Assembly: GCF_014192105.1 (NCBI RefSeq)
Contig: NZ_JACHXK010000002.1
Coordinates: 369,380-433,379 of the forward strand
Direction: 5' to 3'
DNA length: 64,000 nt
Source: Paenibacillus phyllosphaerae
Lineage (GTDB): Bacteria > Bacillota > Bacilli > Paenibacillales > Paenibacillaceae
A model generated the notes under the pieces. The model ran no database searches. It saw only the letters and a program-made list of their open reading frames with translations, and had not been told where the DNA came from. Positions 43,466 to 52,557 of the stretch are shown in pieces; position 1 is the stretch's first letter; the number at the start of each line of letters is the position of its first letter. The position numbers and the translations under genes are program-made.

Positions 43466-44032
43466 GTGATTTCAGTCAACGATTTTAAAACAGGCCTTAC
43501 CGTCGAAGTAGAAGGCGATATTTTCACAGTTATCGATTTCCAACACGTTAAGCCAGGTAAAGGCGCAGCATTCGTACGTTCGAAGCTGAAGAACCTTCGT
43601 AACGGCAACACGGTTGAGCGTACTTTCCGTGCAGGCGAGAACATCGGCCGTGCCATCATCGAGAACCGCGCGGTACAATACCTGTACAACTCGGGTAACG
43701 AATATTCGTTCATGGATAACGAAACTTACGACCAGTTCACGCTGGAGAAGAAGCAGCTGGAATGGGAAGTTAACTTCCTCAAAGAGAACATGACCGTTAA
43801 CATCACGAGCTACCAAGGCGAGATTATCGGCATCAACTTGCCGAACAGCGTTGACCTTAAAGTCACCGAGACTGAGCCCGGCGTTAAAGGCAACACGGCG
43901 CAAGGCGCTACGAAGAACGCAACGGTCGAAACAGGCCTGAACGTTCAAGTTCCGCTGTTCATCAACGAAGGCGACGTGCTTCTGATCGATACGCGCGAAG
44001 GCAAATACATCTCCCGCGCTAAAGAGAACTAA
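43466..44032 (+). CDS. efp: Elongation factor P
   Basis: 188 residues, starting at GTG 43466 (AGGAGGG upstream). Three OB-like beta barrels; the tip loop PGKGAAF carries Lys32, the residue modified in other bacteria and used to rescue polyproline stalling. C-terminal [17 protein letters not shown] typical of the family. Ribosome-binding factor in the cytoplasm. Confidence 0.97.
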   Translation: MISVNDFKTGLTVEVEGDIFTVIDFQHVKPGKGAAFVRSKLKNLRNGNTVERTFRAGENIGRAIIENRAVQYLYNSGNEYSFMDNETYDQFTLEKKQLEWEVNFLKENMTVNITSYQGEIIGINLPNSVDLKVTETEPGVKGNTAQGATKNATVETGLNVQVPLFINEGDVLLIDTREGKYISRAKEN

Positions 44033-44048
44033 GCGAGGATTTTTGGCA

Positions 44049-44076
44049 CCGTCCGTGCATTGCACGGACGGTTTTG
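44049..44076 (+). terminator. Terminator of efp
   Basis: CCGTCCGTGC-ATT-GCACGGACGG-TTTT. Confidence 0.9.
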
Positions 44077-44155
44077 TCATATTCAAATAGGCAGAATTGT
44101 GCTATAATCTGATTTTGTATACGTTATAGAAATCGTTGTTGGGAGTGGATCAGCG

Positions 44156-45409
44156 GTGTCGTTGATTGTGATGAAGTTCGGCGGCAGCTCCGTCGGCACG
44201 ACGGAACGGATGCAGCGTGTCGCCAGACGGATTGCCGATTATAAGGAAGCCGGTCATAAGGTCGTCGTCGTCGTTTCTGCCATGGGTGATACAACGGATG
44301 ACTTGATCGATCAATCGAAGAAACTTAATCCGAATCCGCCGGCGCGCGAGATGGATATGCTGCTGACGACAGGCGAGCAGATCTCGGTCGCGCTTTTGTC
44401 GATGGCGATTCATGCGATTGGACATAGCGCCGTATCGTTCACAGGCTGGCAGGCCGGTATCCGTACAGAAGCTGTACACAGCAAGGCAAGAATTACGGAT
44501 ATTACCCCGGATCGGATTTTCGCAGCGCTTGATGCAGGCAGCGCCGTTATCGTTGCGGGCTTCCAGGGCATGACGCTTGAAGGCGAGATTACGACACTCG
44601 GCCGCGGCGGTTCGGATACGACTGCGGTTGCGCTTGCAGCTGCAATCAAGGCCGACGTGTGCGAGATTTATACGGATGTAGATGGCGTCTATTCGACTGA
44701 CCCTCGCGTGGTCAAATGCGCTCGTAAACTGGATGAAATCTCTTACGATGAGATGCTGGAGCTGGCCAACCTCGGTGCGGCTGTCCTTCATCCGCGCGCG
44801 GTCGAATACGCCAAGCATTACAATGTACGCCTTGTAGTGCGTTCGAGCTTTACGCAAAACGAAGGTACGAGTGTGAAGGAGGAAGCAGTCATGGAGCAAG
44901 GAGTTGTCGTCCGCGGCATCGCATTTGACAAGAACGTAGCAAGAATCAGTATCCTTGGCGTCGAGGACGAGCCGGGCGTTCTGGCCAAAGTGTTCGGCGC
45001 GCTCGCGGATAACGGAATCGACGTCGATATTATCGTACAAAGCGGTGTTCAAGGCGGCAAAGCTGACTTCTCGTTCACCGTGTCGCTCGACGACGAAGAG
45101 AAAGCCAAACAGGTCGTGGAGAGTATCCGTGGTAACGTTCCTTACCGTGAAGTGACTTCTGAAGTCGGTCTCGTGAAAGTATCGATCGTAGGTGCCGGCA
45201 TGGTCAGCAATCCAGGCGTAGCCGCGAAGATGTTCGACGTGATCTCGAAGCTCGGCGTCAGCATCAAGATGGTCAGCACATCGGAGATCAAAGTATCCTG
45301 TGTCATCGCTGCCGAACAAGTCCAAGACGTCATTCGCGGCTTGCACACGGCATACGGATTGGATACGGCTGAGCAAGTATTCGTTGGCGGACCGCAAGAT
45401 CGCCGTTAA
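44156..45409 (+). CDS. lysC: Aspartokinase (class with internal beta subunit)
   Basis: 417 residues starting at GTG 44156 (GGGAGTGG upstream). Kinase domain with KFGGSSVGT, TTGEQISV and GRGGSDTTA; then two ACT domains (from about 260: ISILGVEDEPGVLAKVFG; VSIVGAGMVSNPGVAAKMF). Phosphorylates aspartate for lysine, diaminopimelate and threonine/methionine synthesis, with feedback by lysine-family effectors through the ACT domains. Like B. subtilis LysC (aspartokinase II) it has an in-frame internal start. No lysine riboswitch fits in the short leader. Confidence 0.95.
   Translation: MSLIVMKFGGSSVGTTERMQRVARRIADYKEAGHKVVVVVSAMGDTTDDLIDQSKKLNPNPPAREMDMLLTTGEQISVALLSMAIHAIGHSAVSFTGWQAGIRTEAVHSKARITDITPDRIFAALDAGSAVIVAGFQGMTLEGEITTLGRGGSDTTAVALAAAIKADVCEIYTDVDGVYSTDPRVVKCARKLDEISYDEMLELANLGAAVLHPRAVEYAKHYNVRLVVRSSFTQNEGTSVKEEAVMEQGVVVRGIAFDKNVARISILGVEDEPGVLAKVFGALADNGIDVDIIVQSGVQGGKADFSFTVSLDDEEKAKQVVESIRGNVPYREVTSEVGLVKVSIVGAGMVSNPGVAAKMFDVISKLGVSIKMVSTSEIKVSCVIAAEQVQDVIRGLHTAYGLDTAEQVFVGGPQDRR
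44876..44893 (+). promoter_or_regulatory. Internal ribosome-binding site and start for the lysC beta subunit
   Basis: AAGGAGGA at 44876-44883 lies seven bases before in-frame ATG 44891 (codon 246). The sequence reads KEEA in lysC, so the coding sequence accommodates a perfect ribosome site. Confidence 0.8.
44891..45409 (+). CDS. Aspartokinase beta subunit (internal start)
   Basis: 172 residues in the same frame as lysC, holding only the two ACT regulatory domains. In B. subtilis AKII the beta subunit starts at codon 246 and forms an alpha2-beta2 enzyme; the start here is at codon 246 too, with a near-perfect ribosome site. Expected to be made independently and to assemble with the full-length chain. 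Confidence 0.75.
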   Translation: MEQGVVVRGIAFDKNVARISILGVEDEPGVLAKVFGALADNGIDVDIIVQSGVQGGKADFSFTVSLDDEEKAKQVVESIRGNVPYREVTSEVGLVKVSIVGAGMVSNPGVAAKMFDVISKLGVSIKMVSTSEIKVSCVIAAEQVQDVIRGLHTAYGLDTAEQVFVGGPQDRR

Positions 45410-45432
45410 TCCCTATCGTAACGCGTATTAGA

Positions 45433-45486
45433 AAAGCCGGTCTCGCTGGCAGTCCAATGAAGGGCTGCTAGAGACCGGCTTTTTTT
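45433..45486 (+). terminator. Terminator of lysC
   Basis: AAAGCCGGTCTC pairs with GAGACCGGCTTT, followed by a T-run. Confidence 0.9.
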
Positions 45487-45497
45487 GTGCTGCATGG

Positions 45498-45959
45498 TTA
45501 CATCTTTCCTGCAATCATGGTGAAAATCTTGAACAATATGGCCGTAATGCCTGCTGCCATCAGGGGGCCGACCGGAATGCCGCGGAAGAAGACGATCCCG
45601 ATGATCGAACCGACGACTAGACCGACGACAAGCTGGGGGTCCAGCCTTAACATTTCGAGTCCCTTGCCATTGACGTAGGTCGCGACCGCACCGCCGGTCA
45701 GCGCCAGAATGCCGGGCCAGGAGGTTAGCGCATTAACGATATCCTTCATCGTAATTCGGTCCGTAGCGAAAGGGACGAGTACGCTGAAGGTAAGGAACAG
45801 CAAGCCGAGCTCGAGGCCTCGCCGTTCGATCGTCGGCATGAACCGCTCAAGATGAATAAGCTTGACGATAAGCAGCACGCACGCTGCGGTTGATATGATA
45901 GGCGATCTGCCTATAAGACCGACGATGATAAGGATAACAAGAATGATTTGCCCATTCAT
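45498..45959 (-). CDS. DUF441 membrane protein
   Basis: 153 residues with four to five membrane helices of the DUF441 family ([18 protein letters not shown]..., then [12 protein letters not shown], and [27 protein letters not shown]). Similar to YtwI-type proteins; role unknown. ATG 45959 with a GGGGGATGGGG region upstream on the minus strand. Confidence 0.9.
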   Translation of the reverse strand: MNGQIILVILIIVGLIGRSPIISTAACVLLIVKLIHLERFMPTIERRGLELGLLFLTFSVLVPFATDRITMKDIVNALTSWPGILALTGGAVATYVNGKGLEMLRLDPQLVVGLVVGSIIGIVFFRGIPVGPLMAAGITAILFKIFTMIAGKM

Positions 45960-46122
45960 ACCCGTACGACCCCATCCCCCGAATACGTGTAACGCGTCTT
46001 GGCCGCAGGAAGCGGGAGAAAGTGGTCCTCGCGTTCACGGTCGACAGACCAGGTAGGGCTGCACTGTCCTCAAGGCTTGGCGCGTTCATAGCTTACTCTA
46101 TGAAACAAGCCCTTCAGTTATG

Positions 46123-46833
46123 TCAGCTCAGCTGCAGCGTATCCCCTTGCAGGCGAGGAACGGCTTGACTGCAGTCAATCTGCGCGCAACGTTCCACATC
46201 GCGTGAACATCCCAGCTTAATGAGCCGCTTCCCGGTTGTTCCGGACAGCAAGGTTCCCACGACGTTGTGCTGGGCGTGTTGGTAGAACCCGTGCATCGCC
46301 GTTCCGAAGTCGTCGGTTTCGACGTTCTGGCCGCAGAATGATTTGATTTTTGAAATGATAAGTCCGGCGCACAACCCATCTTCCAACGCGAATTCGTCAT
46401 GACTGCCGGCGCAGAGGAGGACGACATCACGTCTTAACTCTGCCGCGGCTTTGGCGCAGGCTGTTGCGTTCATGAGACAACCGGCCAGTACGTGATCTGC
46501 CCGAAGGGACTTGTGCAGCGCACGCGTGCCATTGGTAGTCGTAAGCACGACTCTGCGGTTCCTGACCACCTCTGGCGTAAATTCATATGGAGAATTGCCT
46601 AACTCGAAGCCGGCAATCTTCCGGCAAAAACGTTCTCCGGCGAGCAAATCGCCTGACCGTCCGAGCGCTCTTGCTTCCAGTACAGTCTCGACCGGAACGA
46701 CGCCGCAAGCGCCAGCCTCAAGCGCCGTGACAATCGTGCTGGTCGCCCGGAGTACGTCAATGACGATAGCCGTCCGCTGAGCCAGCCGGCCTTCTCTGGC
46801 TTCGTTTACGGTGGATATGACTTCAATATGCAT
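46123..46833 (-). CDS. comB: 2-Phosphosulfolactate phosphatase ComB
   Basis: 236 residues: VIDVLRATSTIVTALEAGA near the start, then ELGNSPYEF, TTTNGTRAL, LLCAGSHDEFALEDGLCAG. Removes phosphate from phosphosulfolactate to give sulfolactate, the acid stored in spores of B. subtilis (its homologue is YitC). Downstream of comA on the same strand, 54 bp apart, so one operon. Confidence 0.92.
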   Translation of the reverse strand: MHIEVISTVNEAREGRLAQRTAIVIDVLRATSTIVTALEAGACGVVPVETVLEARALGRSGDLLAGERFCRKIAGFELGNSPYEFTPEVVRNRRVVLTTTNGTRALHKSLRADHVLAGCLMNATACAKAAAELRRDVVLLCAGSHDEFALEDGLCAGLIISKIKSFCGQNVETDDFGTAMHGFYQHAQHNVVGTLLSGTTGKRLIKLGCSRDVERCAQIDCSQAVPRLQGDTLQLS

Positions 46834-46887
46834 AGTCTTTCGACTCCGCCTTCCTTATTCGCTCTCGCTATAGGCCTTGGAGAGCGG

Positions 46888-47736
46888 CTAAATCATGTAA
46901 TGTAGGGCTTCCGCCGATAACTCGCGAACCCCAAATTTGAATGTATCCGAGCGAAGTCCTCTCCGCATGGTCTCCAGAGCCAGCGCTTCGCCTGGCTGAA
47001 TATTGCCCAGATGCACATTAGGGCCGAACTTCTGCAGCAGCAGCACCTGTTGCTGTTTAAGCGGCGCTTCCCACATCAGCATGTGCGTCTCCGGAAAAAT
47101 CCGGCAAACCGACTCCAACGCATCTTGCCTGCAATCGCCCTGATTGTCGAACAGGCCAACCCCCACGCCAGATTCGCGGGCTTCGATCGTGACCAACGAC
47201 GCGCCTGCCTCCAGATCGCTATCTGCCGTAACCGCCAGTTCCGAGGCATCGACAAGGGAGCCGGAGAGCTTCTTCCCGTACTCGGTCACAACGCGAAGGC
47301 CGTGCCGCAGACCTTCCTGAATTAATTCGGTCCGTTTCGCACGCGATAGTTCGATCGTCCCGTCCGAAACTTCAATCGCCGTAAATCCCAGCCGGCAGGC
47401 CGTCTCGAAGAACAACGGTACGATATCCTGCGAAACGGCTGTTTCAAGCAGTGTCCCGCCTGGCATGACGTGAAGACCGTGCCTTTTGGCCAGCTCGATT
47501 TTATACAGAAGCAGGTCCGTTTTATATAGAGGCGCCGTGCCGAAACCAAGTTTGATACAGTCCACGAAATCGGCGCTCGTCTCGATCAGATCATCGAAGG
47601 CATGGCGCCCCAAGCCTTTATCGATGATCATTGTCTGCCCGCGTTCGGTAGACCGATCCGCTTCACACTTTGGGCTGCGCTGCTCACTCGGGTCATGCAG
47701 CTGATTCGGCCATGCCGCACGTTGGAATGATTTCAT
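46888..47736 (-). CDS. comA: Phosphosulfolactate synthase ComA
   Basis: 282 residues: TIM-barrel enzyme adding sulfite to phosphoenolpyruvate. Motifs: MIIDKGLG, DCIKLGFGTAPLY, HVMPGGTLLE, IEVSDGTIEL, VTEYGKKLSG, TIEARESGVGVGLFD and the closing HLGNIQPGEAL. The N-terminal 30 residues are an extra polar extension, or the true start may be later. Acts with ComB on the spore sulfolactate path (YitD in B. subtilis). A ComC-type dehydrogenase gene is not seen nearby. Confidence 0.92.
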   Translation of the reverse strand: MKSFQRAAWPNQLHDPSEQRSPKCEADRSTERGQTMIIDKGLGRHAFDDLIETSADFVDCIKLGFGTAPLYKTDLLLYKIELAKRHGLHVMPGGTLLETAVSQDIVPLFFETACRLGFTAIEVSDGTIELSRAKRTELIQEGLRHGLRVVTEYGKKLSGSLVDASELAVTADSDLEAGASLVTIEARESGVGVGLFDNQGDCRQDALESVCRIFPETHMLMWEAPLKQQQVLLLQKFGPNVHLGNIQPGEALALETMRRGLRSDTFKFGVRELSAEALHYMI

Positions 47737-47962
47737 TCACAATCTCCTCGCTTCTTGTCATCCTTTAGACAATGGTGGTCGTAACATGAGCATCATATGC
47801 ACGGCGTACCGGGCATGTGCCCGCCCTGATTCCTACCGACAACCTTCTTTCATTTCGTCATGAACCATAGACAAGCTTGCATATGCTTATAGCAAAGCAA
47901 GGCATTCACAGGTTGGTTTGATAGAGTAGCTTGGCGATCAAGCGAAGAAAGGAGGGGGAGAT

Positions 47963-48229
47963 GTGATTAATAAAATCGTGCTCAGCATGGCCACTTTGCG
48001 GATCCTTTCCGGTTCGATCGAAATCATAGCGGCGCTTATTATGTTAAGGCTTAATCAGATTGACAAGGCGCTAGTCGTGAATTCGTCGCTGGCTTTCGTC
48101 GGTCCGCTTATTCTGATTGCGACGACGACGATCGGTCTTGTCGGCATGTCGGATAAATTGTCCATGGGCAAACTGGCATGGATTATAGCGGGGATAACGT
48201 GCCTGATGGTCGGTATTCTTAAAAAATAG
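47963..48229 (+). CDS. yqhV: YqhV family membrane protein
   Basis: 88 residues, starting at GTG 47963 behind AAAGGAGGGGG. Three membrane helices (DUF2619): ATLRILSGSIEIIAALIMLRL, then ALVVNSSLAFVGPLILIATTTIGLVG and LAWIIAGITCLMVGIL. It precedes spoIIIAA as in B. subtilis and is probably sporulation-linked by position only. Confidence 0.9.
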   Translation: MINKIVLSMATLRILSGSIEIIAALIMLRLNQIDKALVVNSSLAFVGPLILIATTTIGLVGMSDKLSMGKLAWIIAGITCLMVGILKK

Positions 48230-48349
48230 ATTCGATATTGCGAGAAAAGGCAAGGAGCTTGTCATACTAGGCGGGTTGTCCGCATAGGATGGAGCAAGTT
48301 ATCGATTCGCAACAGGCAAGACTTGGATGGATCAAAGGAGGGAACCGCA

Positions 48350-49360
48350 ATGCTGACGCGCGTGGTACACCTGCTCCCGGCAGAACTAGCCGCCGTGCTT
48401 GAACGCATGCCGCAGCGGGTTAAGCTGACCGTTGAGGAGATTCGCGTAAGGGAGAATCGTGCGCTGGAGATTGGGTACGAAGGCAGCTTTCGTTTTGTCG
48501 GATCGGACGGAGTCCTCCATACACGTCCTGAAGCAGCGTACAAGCCCGGGACCGACATTTGCCGGAAGCTGCTGGAGCGAGTCACGAACCATTCGCTGTA
48601 TGCGATGGAAGAGGAGCTGCGCCGCGGTTATATTACGGTCGGCGGCGGCCACCGAATCGGCATTGCGGGTAGAACCGTGCTTGAAGCAGGAAGCGTAAGA
48701 GGCATCCGTGAGGTAGGGGCGTTCAACGTGAGGATCGCGCGTGAGGTTGTCGGGTCAGCCGCAAAGGTGCTTCCGAAGCTGCTCGATTTCAGCCGACGAT
48801 CGGTTCTCCCCACGTTAATCGTTGCTCCTCCGCAGCAAGGGAAGACCACGCTCGTTCGCGATCTGGCCCGGTCGGTCAGCTCTGGCGCTTGGGGTCATCC
48901 GGCGGCGGCAGGATGGGAAGGGAGAAAAGTCGGCATCGTGGACGAGCGCTCCGAGATCGCGGCATGCATCCGCGGCGTTCCTTCCTTCGATATCGGGCCT
49001 CGAACCGACGTCATGGACGCGTGTCCCAAAGCCGAAGGCATGATGATGATGCTTCGTTCGATGTCGCCGGAGGTACTCATTGTCGACGAAATTGGCCGTC
49101 CGGAAGATGCGGACGCCATCTTGGACGCCAGCTATGCCGGCATTGCTGTCGTCGCTACCGCACATGCCAAAGATTTGGAAGAGGCGCGCGGACGCCCGGC
49201 ACTGCGCAGGCTGCTCGAAGCAGGAGCATTCGAGCTATGCGTTGAGCTGCAGCGAAGCGAAGAGGGGCTAATCAGCCGCGTAGTTCGTACAGGCCCTGCG
49301 GCACGATCGCCGGCGGCCAGAGAGCGCGCCCCAGCGACAGGAGGCAGTGTCCATGGTTAA
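48350..49360 (+). CDS. spoIIIAA: Stage III sporulation protein AA (ATPase)
   Basis: 336 residues; the start is ATG 48350 (AAAGGAGGG upstream). Secretion-type ATPase of the SpoIIIAH-SpoIIQ channel, in the mother cell. Walker A region VAPPQQGKTTLVRDLAR, Walker B VLIVDEIG, and an Arg/Glu-rich ARGRPALRRLLE end. First gene of the eight-gene operon needed to keep the forespore metabolically active. Confidence 0.96.
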   Translation: MLTRVVHLLPAELAAVLERMPQRVKLTVEEIRVRENRALEIGYEGSFRFVGSDGVLHTRPEAAYKPGTDICRKLLERVTNHSLYAMEEELRRGYITVGGGHRIGIAGRTVLEAGSVRGIREVGAFNVRIAREVVGSAAKVLPKLLDFSRRSVLPTLIVAPPQQGKTTLVRDLARSVSSGAWGHPAAAGWEGRKVGIVDERSEIAACIRGVPSFDIGPRTDVMDACPKAEGMMMMLRSMSPEVLIVDEIGRPEDADAILDASYAGIAVVATAHAKDLEEARGRPALRRLLEAGAFELCVELQRSEEGLISRVVRTGPAARSPAARERAPATGGSVHG

Positions 49361-49871
49361 GTTGATCGGCGCCGTGCTGATCTTGTTCGCCGGTACGATG
49401 ATCGGCTTTCAGCAAGCGTCCAGATTCGCGGCCAGGCCGCGTCAGATCCGCCAGCTGATTCATGCGCTTCAGCGTCTCGAGACCGAGATCGGGTACGGCT
49501 ACACGCCGCTTCCGGAGGCCATGTCCAATACAGCGATTCATCTTCCTGAGCCGATCAAGAGCATGTTCCATGAGGTGTGCCGATTGCTTGCTCAGGATAA
49601 CGAATTAAGCTTTCGGGAGTGCTGGGAGCAAGCGGTCGTGAAGCACTGGCCGTCGACGGCGATGAAAAGCGCTGAACGCTCGGCGCTCATTCGGCTCGGC
49701 ACGTCGCTTGGCATAAGTGACCGAGACGACCAAATCAAGCATCTGAAGCTTGCGGAGACACAGCTCGGTGCGGAAGAGGAGGCGGCAAGAGATGAACAAG
49801 CGCGCTATGAAAAAATGAGCAGAAGCCTTGGCGTTCTGGTTGCAGCGCTTGTCGTCATATTGATCGTTTAG
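49353..49871 (+). CDS. spoIIIAB: Stage III sporulation protein AB
   Basis: 172 residues; ATG 49353 is spaced well from AGGAGG, so it is preferred to GTG 49347. A membrane helix at each end and GspF-like helical pieces between (QLIHALQRLETEIGYGYTPLPEAM). Overlaps the end of spoIIIAA by eight bases: coupled translation. Component of the feeding-tube complex. Confidence 0.94.
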   Translation: MVKLIGAVLILFAGTMIGFQQASRFAARPRQIRQLIHALQRLETEIGYGYTPLPEAMSNTAIHLPEPIKSMFHEVCRLLAQDNELSFRECWEQAVVKHWPSTAMKSAERSALIRLGTSLGISDRDDQIKHLKLAETQLGAEEEAARDEQARYEKMSRSLGVLVAALVVILIV

Positions 49872-49886
49872 TGGGGTGCCGGGTGA

Positions 49887-50090
49887 ATGAACATAGATGT
49901 TAGCGCCATTTTTCAAATTGCCGGAATCGGTATTATTATCGCCATGATCCATACCGTTCTGAAGCAGATGGGCAAAGAAGATATGGCGCATTGGGTAACG
50001 CTCATCGGATTCGTTGTCGTGCTGTTCATGGTCGTCCGGTTGCTGAATGATCTGTTTCAGGAGATCAAAGCGATATTCCTATTCCAATGA
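49887..50090 (+). CDS. spoIIIAC: Stage III sporulation protein AC
   Basis: 67 residues, two membrane helices (IFQIAGIGIIIAMIHTVLKQMG and WVTLIGFVVVLFMVVRLL), characteristic of SpoIIIAC. Integral membrane subunit of the SpoIIIA complex in the mother-cell membrane. Confidence 0.94.
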   Translation: MNIDVSAIFQIAGIGIIIAMIHTVLKQMGKEDMAHWVTLIGFVVVLFMVVRLLNDLFQEIKAIFLFQ

Positions 50091-50124
50091 ATGAAAAAGG
50101 CAGGCGAGGTGAGGTGAAACCCGA

Positions 50125-50520
50125 ATGGATATAATTCAAATCGTCGGACTTGGACTCATCGCAGCCGTGCTTACGCTCGTCGTTCGGGAACAAAAGCCGA
50201 TGTTCGCCTTCCTGTTGGCCGCATTCACTGGATTATTCATCTTCCTATATATGATTGGCAAGATCGAGGCGGTGATCAGCGTGTTGGAGCAATTGGCCGA
50301 CCGCTCGGGGATCCCTTCGATCTATCTCAAGACCATTCTTAAGATCATCGGCATCGCCTATATTGCCGAATTCGGCGCCCAGATCGTGCGGGATGCCGGG
50401 CAAGACAGCGTCGCTTCCAAGATCGAATTCGCTGGCAAAGTGCTCATTCTCGTAATGGCTGTCCCGATCATCGGCGTTATCGTGGAGACGGTAATCGGAC
50501 TGCTCCCGGCAGGAGGTTGA
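50125..50520 (+). CDS. spoIIIAD: Stage III sporulation protein AD
   Basis: 131 residues, four membrane helices, with GIPSIYLKTILKIIGIAYIAEFGAQIVRDAG as in SpoIIIAD. Related in sequence to AC; both are membrane parts of the channel. Ends seven bases before spoIIIAE. Confidence 0.95.
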   Translation: MDIIQIVGLGLIAAVLTLVVREQKPMFAFLLAAFTGLFIFLYMIGKIEAVISVLEQLADRSGIPSIYLKTILKIIGIAYIAEFGAQIVRDAGQDSVASKIEFAGKVLILVMAVPIIGVIVETVIGLLPAGG

Positions 50521-50526
50521 TCGGCG

Positions 50527-51759
50527 ATGAAGCATACAAGGCTGATCTTCAAGGTCCAAGCGTGTCTCGTCGTTCTCTTGTTGGCCGTGCTTACTCTCAT
50601 GCCGCTATCGGAATTCGTCTTCGCAGGAGAAGAGGGGGCGCCGCAAACGGAAGCTCAGCCAGCCAATCCGAATGCGATTGCGGACGAGCAGCTCAGCGGC
50701 ATCGATACGGAAGCGGTGGAGTCCTATTGGAATAAGCTGATGGACGAGTATGGCGGGTTATTCCCGGACCGCGAAGTCCCGAGCTTCATGGAGATGATCC
50801 TCCCTGGCGGCGAAGGGCTGAAGCTGACCACGATTCTGCGCGGGCTGATGGAATACGTGCTCCATGAGATTCTCTACAACGGCAAACTTCTCGTCACGAT
50901 CGTCATGCTCACGGTGTTCAGCATGATTCTGGAGACGCTGCAGACCGCATTCGAACGCAACACGGTCAGCAAGGTCGCCTACAGCATTACGTACATGGTC
51001 ATGATCGTCATTGCCGTCAACAGTTTCAACGTCGCCATCGGGTATGCCAAGGATGCGATTGCAGGCATGATCGAGTTCATGATGGCGATGATCCCGCTGC
51101 TGCTCACGCTGCTGGCGAGCATGGGCAACGTGGTGACGGTTTCGGTCATGCATCCGCTGATCATCTTCATGATCCATGCGGTCGGAACGGTCATCTACAC
51201 CATCGTGTTCCCGCTGTTGTTCTTCTCGGCCGTGTTGCATATCGCCAGCGCGATTACCGACAAGTTCAAAGTGACGCAGTTGGCAAATGTCTTGCGTAAT
51301 TTCGCGATCGGACTCATGGGCGTCATGCTTACGATCTTCCTGGGCGTCATCTCCGTCCAAGGAGCAACCGGCTCGGTGACGGACGGCGTCACGATGCGCA
51401 CCGCCAAATTCGTCGCCGGCAACTTCGTGCCTGTCATCGGACGAACCTTCTCCGATGCTGCCGATACCGTCATGTCCGCTTCCTTACTGGTGAAGAATGC
51501 GATCGGCCTTGCAGGCGTGATCATCCTGATTCTGCTCTGCGCCTTTCCCGCGGTCAAAATATTGACGCTGGCCTTGATCTACAACGTATCAGCTGCGGTT
51601 ATGCAGCCGCTCGGCGACAGTCCGATCGTCGGCTGTCTACAGACCATCGGCAAAACGCTTATCTATGTATTCGCTGCTCTCGCTGCCGTCGGGCTGATGT
51701 TCTTCCTGGCCGTAACGATCATCCTGACGGCCGGTAATGCTGCGGTCATGATCAGATGA
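50527..51759 (+). CDS. spoIIIAE: Stage III sporulation protein AE
   Basis: 410 residues: an N-terminal signal/anchor (LVVLLLAVLTLMPLSEFVFA), an extracytoplasmic segment to about 110, then seven or eight membrane helices (HPLIIFMIHAVGTVIYTIVFPLLFFSAVLH, etc.). The largest polytopic subunit of the SpoIIIA complex. Confidence 0.95.
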   Translation: MKHTRLIFKVQACLVVLLLAVLTLMPLSEFVFAGEEGAPQTEAQPANPNAIADEQLSGIDTEAVESYWNKLMDEYGGLFPDREVPSFMEMILPGGEGLKLTTILRGLMEYVLHEILYNGKLLVTIVMLTVFSMILETLQTAFERNTVSKVAYSITYMVMIVIAVNSFNVAIGYAKDAIAGMIEFMMAMIPLLLTLLASMGNVVTVSVMHPLIIFMIHAVGTVIYTIVFPLLFFSAVLHIASAITDKFKVTQLANVLRNFAIGLMGVMLTIFLGVISVQGATGSVTDGVTMRTAKFVAGNFVPVIGRTFSDAADTVMSASLLVKNAIGLAGVIILILLCAFPAVKILTLALIYNVSAAVMQPLGDSPIVGCLQTIGKTLIYVFAALAAVGLMFFLAVTIILTAGNAAVMIR

Positions 51760-51792
51760 CGTCACGCACAAGACAATGAAGTAGGTGATCCC

Positions 51793-52521
51793 ATGCTGGA
51801 CTGGCTCGCGGCTTGGCTTCGGCAGATAATCGCAGTCGTGCTGCTCGCTGGAATTGTAGACCTGCTGCTGCCGAACAAGTCCATGCAGCGATATGTCAGG
51901 CTGGTCGCGGGGCTGATCATCCTGCTGACCATTCTCTCGCCGGTCATGCGCGCGCTGCAAGGGGATTTCGGCACGAAGCTGCACGAGAGCTTCGACGCTT
52001 GGCTCGATTCTCCGAATCAGGTCAAATACAAGATGCCAACCTTGCAGGATATCCAGCGGGACGCGGAAGAGCTTAAGCGCAAACAGGACAAGGCAGCGGA
52101 TGCCTTAACAGAAGCCAGGTTAGGCGAAGCGATGGTGCTCGAGATCGAGCAGCGGACCGGACTGGCGGTGCAGGCGGTGCAGGTGAATCTGGTGCGGGAA
52201 GACGGCGCTGCCGAACCGGCCATTGAACAGGTCGTCGTTACCTTAGCGACTTCCGAGGAGGAGTCGGATAAGCTGACGGCTGCAGACGATATCGGCGTCA
52301 CGACGGAGGAGATCGCCGATGTGCCCGATATCGAGCCGATTACGATCGATGCAGAGGCGTCACAAGGAGATCAAGCCTCTGCGCCAGTTGATCAAGCCGA
52401 GGAAGCGATGGCTTCGGTCGAAGAGGGGAAAATGGTTGCCATTCGGTCCGTTCTGCAGGAGAGTTTCTCCATTAATCCTTCGCTCGTCGCAGTGCGTGGG
52501 TCGGCTGCGGAAGAGAGCTGA
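51793..52521 (+). CDS. spoIIIAF: Stage III sporulation protein AF
   Basis: 242 residues: two membrane helices in the first 60 (LDWLAAWLRQIIAVVLLAGIVDLLLP and YVRLVAGLIILLTIL), then a soluble domain with a ring-building-like motif (AEELKRKQDKAADAL, then VLEIEQRTGLAVQAVQV). The C-terminal third is acidic and longer than in B. subtilis SpoIIIAF (about 206 aa). Part of the spore channel on the intermembrane side. Confidence 0.92.
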   Translation: MLDWLAAWLRQIIAVVLLAGIVDLLLPNKSMQRYVRLVAGLIILLTILSPVMRALQGDFGTKLHESFDAWLDSPNQVKYKMPTLQDIQRDAEELKRKQDKAADALTEARLGEAMVLEIEQRTGLAVQAVQVNLVREDGAAEPAIEQVVVTLATSEEESDKLTAADDIGVTTEEIADVPDIEPITIDAEASQGDQASAPVDQAEEAMASVEEGKMVAIRSVLQESFSINPSLVAVRGSAAEES

Positions 52522-52557
52522 ATATACAGACAGATTCCAAGAAAGGGGTGAATATAA

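Noticed and set aside
44150-45397. 415-codon minus-strand frame
   Set aside because: It is the antisense shadow of lysC, with low-complexity composition and no known motif.
46086-46105. Hairpin TTCATAG/CTATGAA between DUF441 and comB as a terminator
   Set aside because: A 7-bp stem without a T-run; too weak to call.
48234-48270. Sigma-E promoter before spoIIIAA
   Set aside because: CATACTAG at 48263 resembles a sigma-E -10, but the nearest ATATT -35-like element is about 23 bases away instead of 14-15, so I cannot support it.
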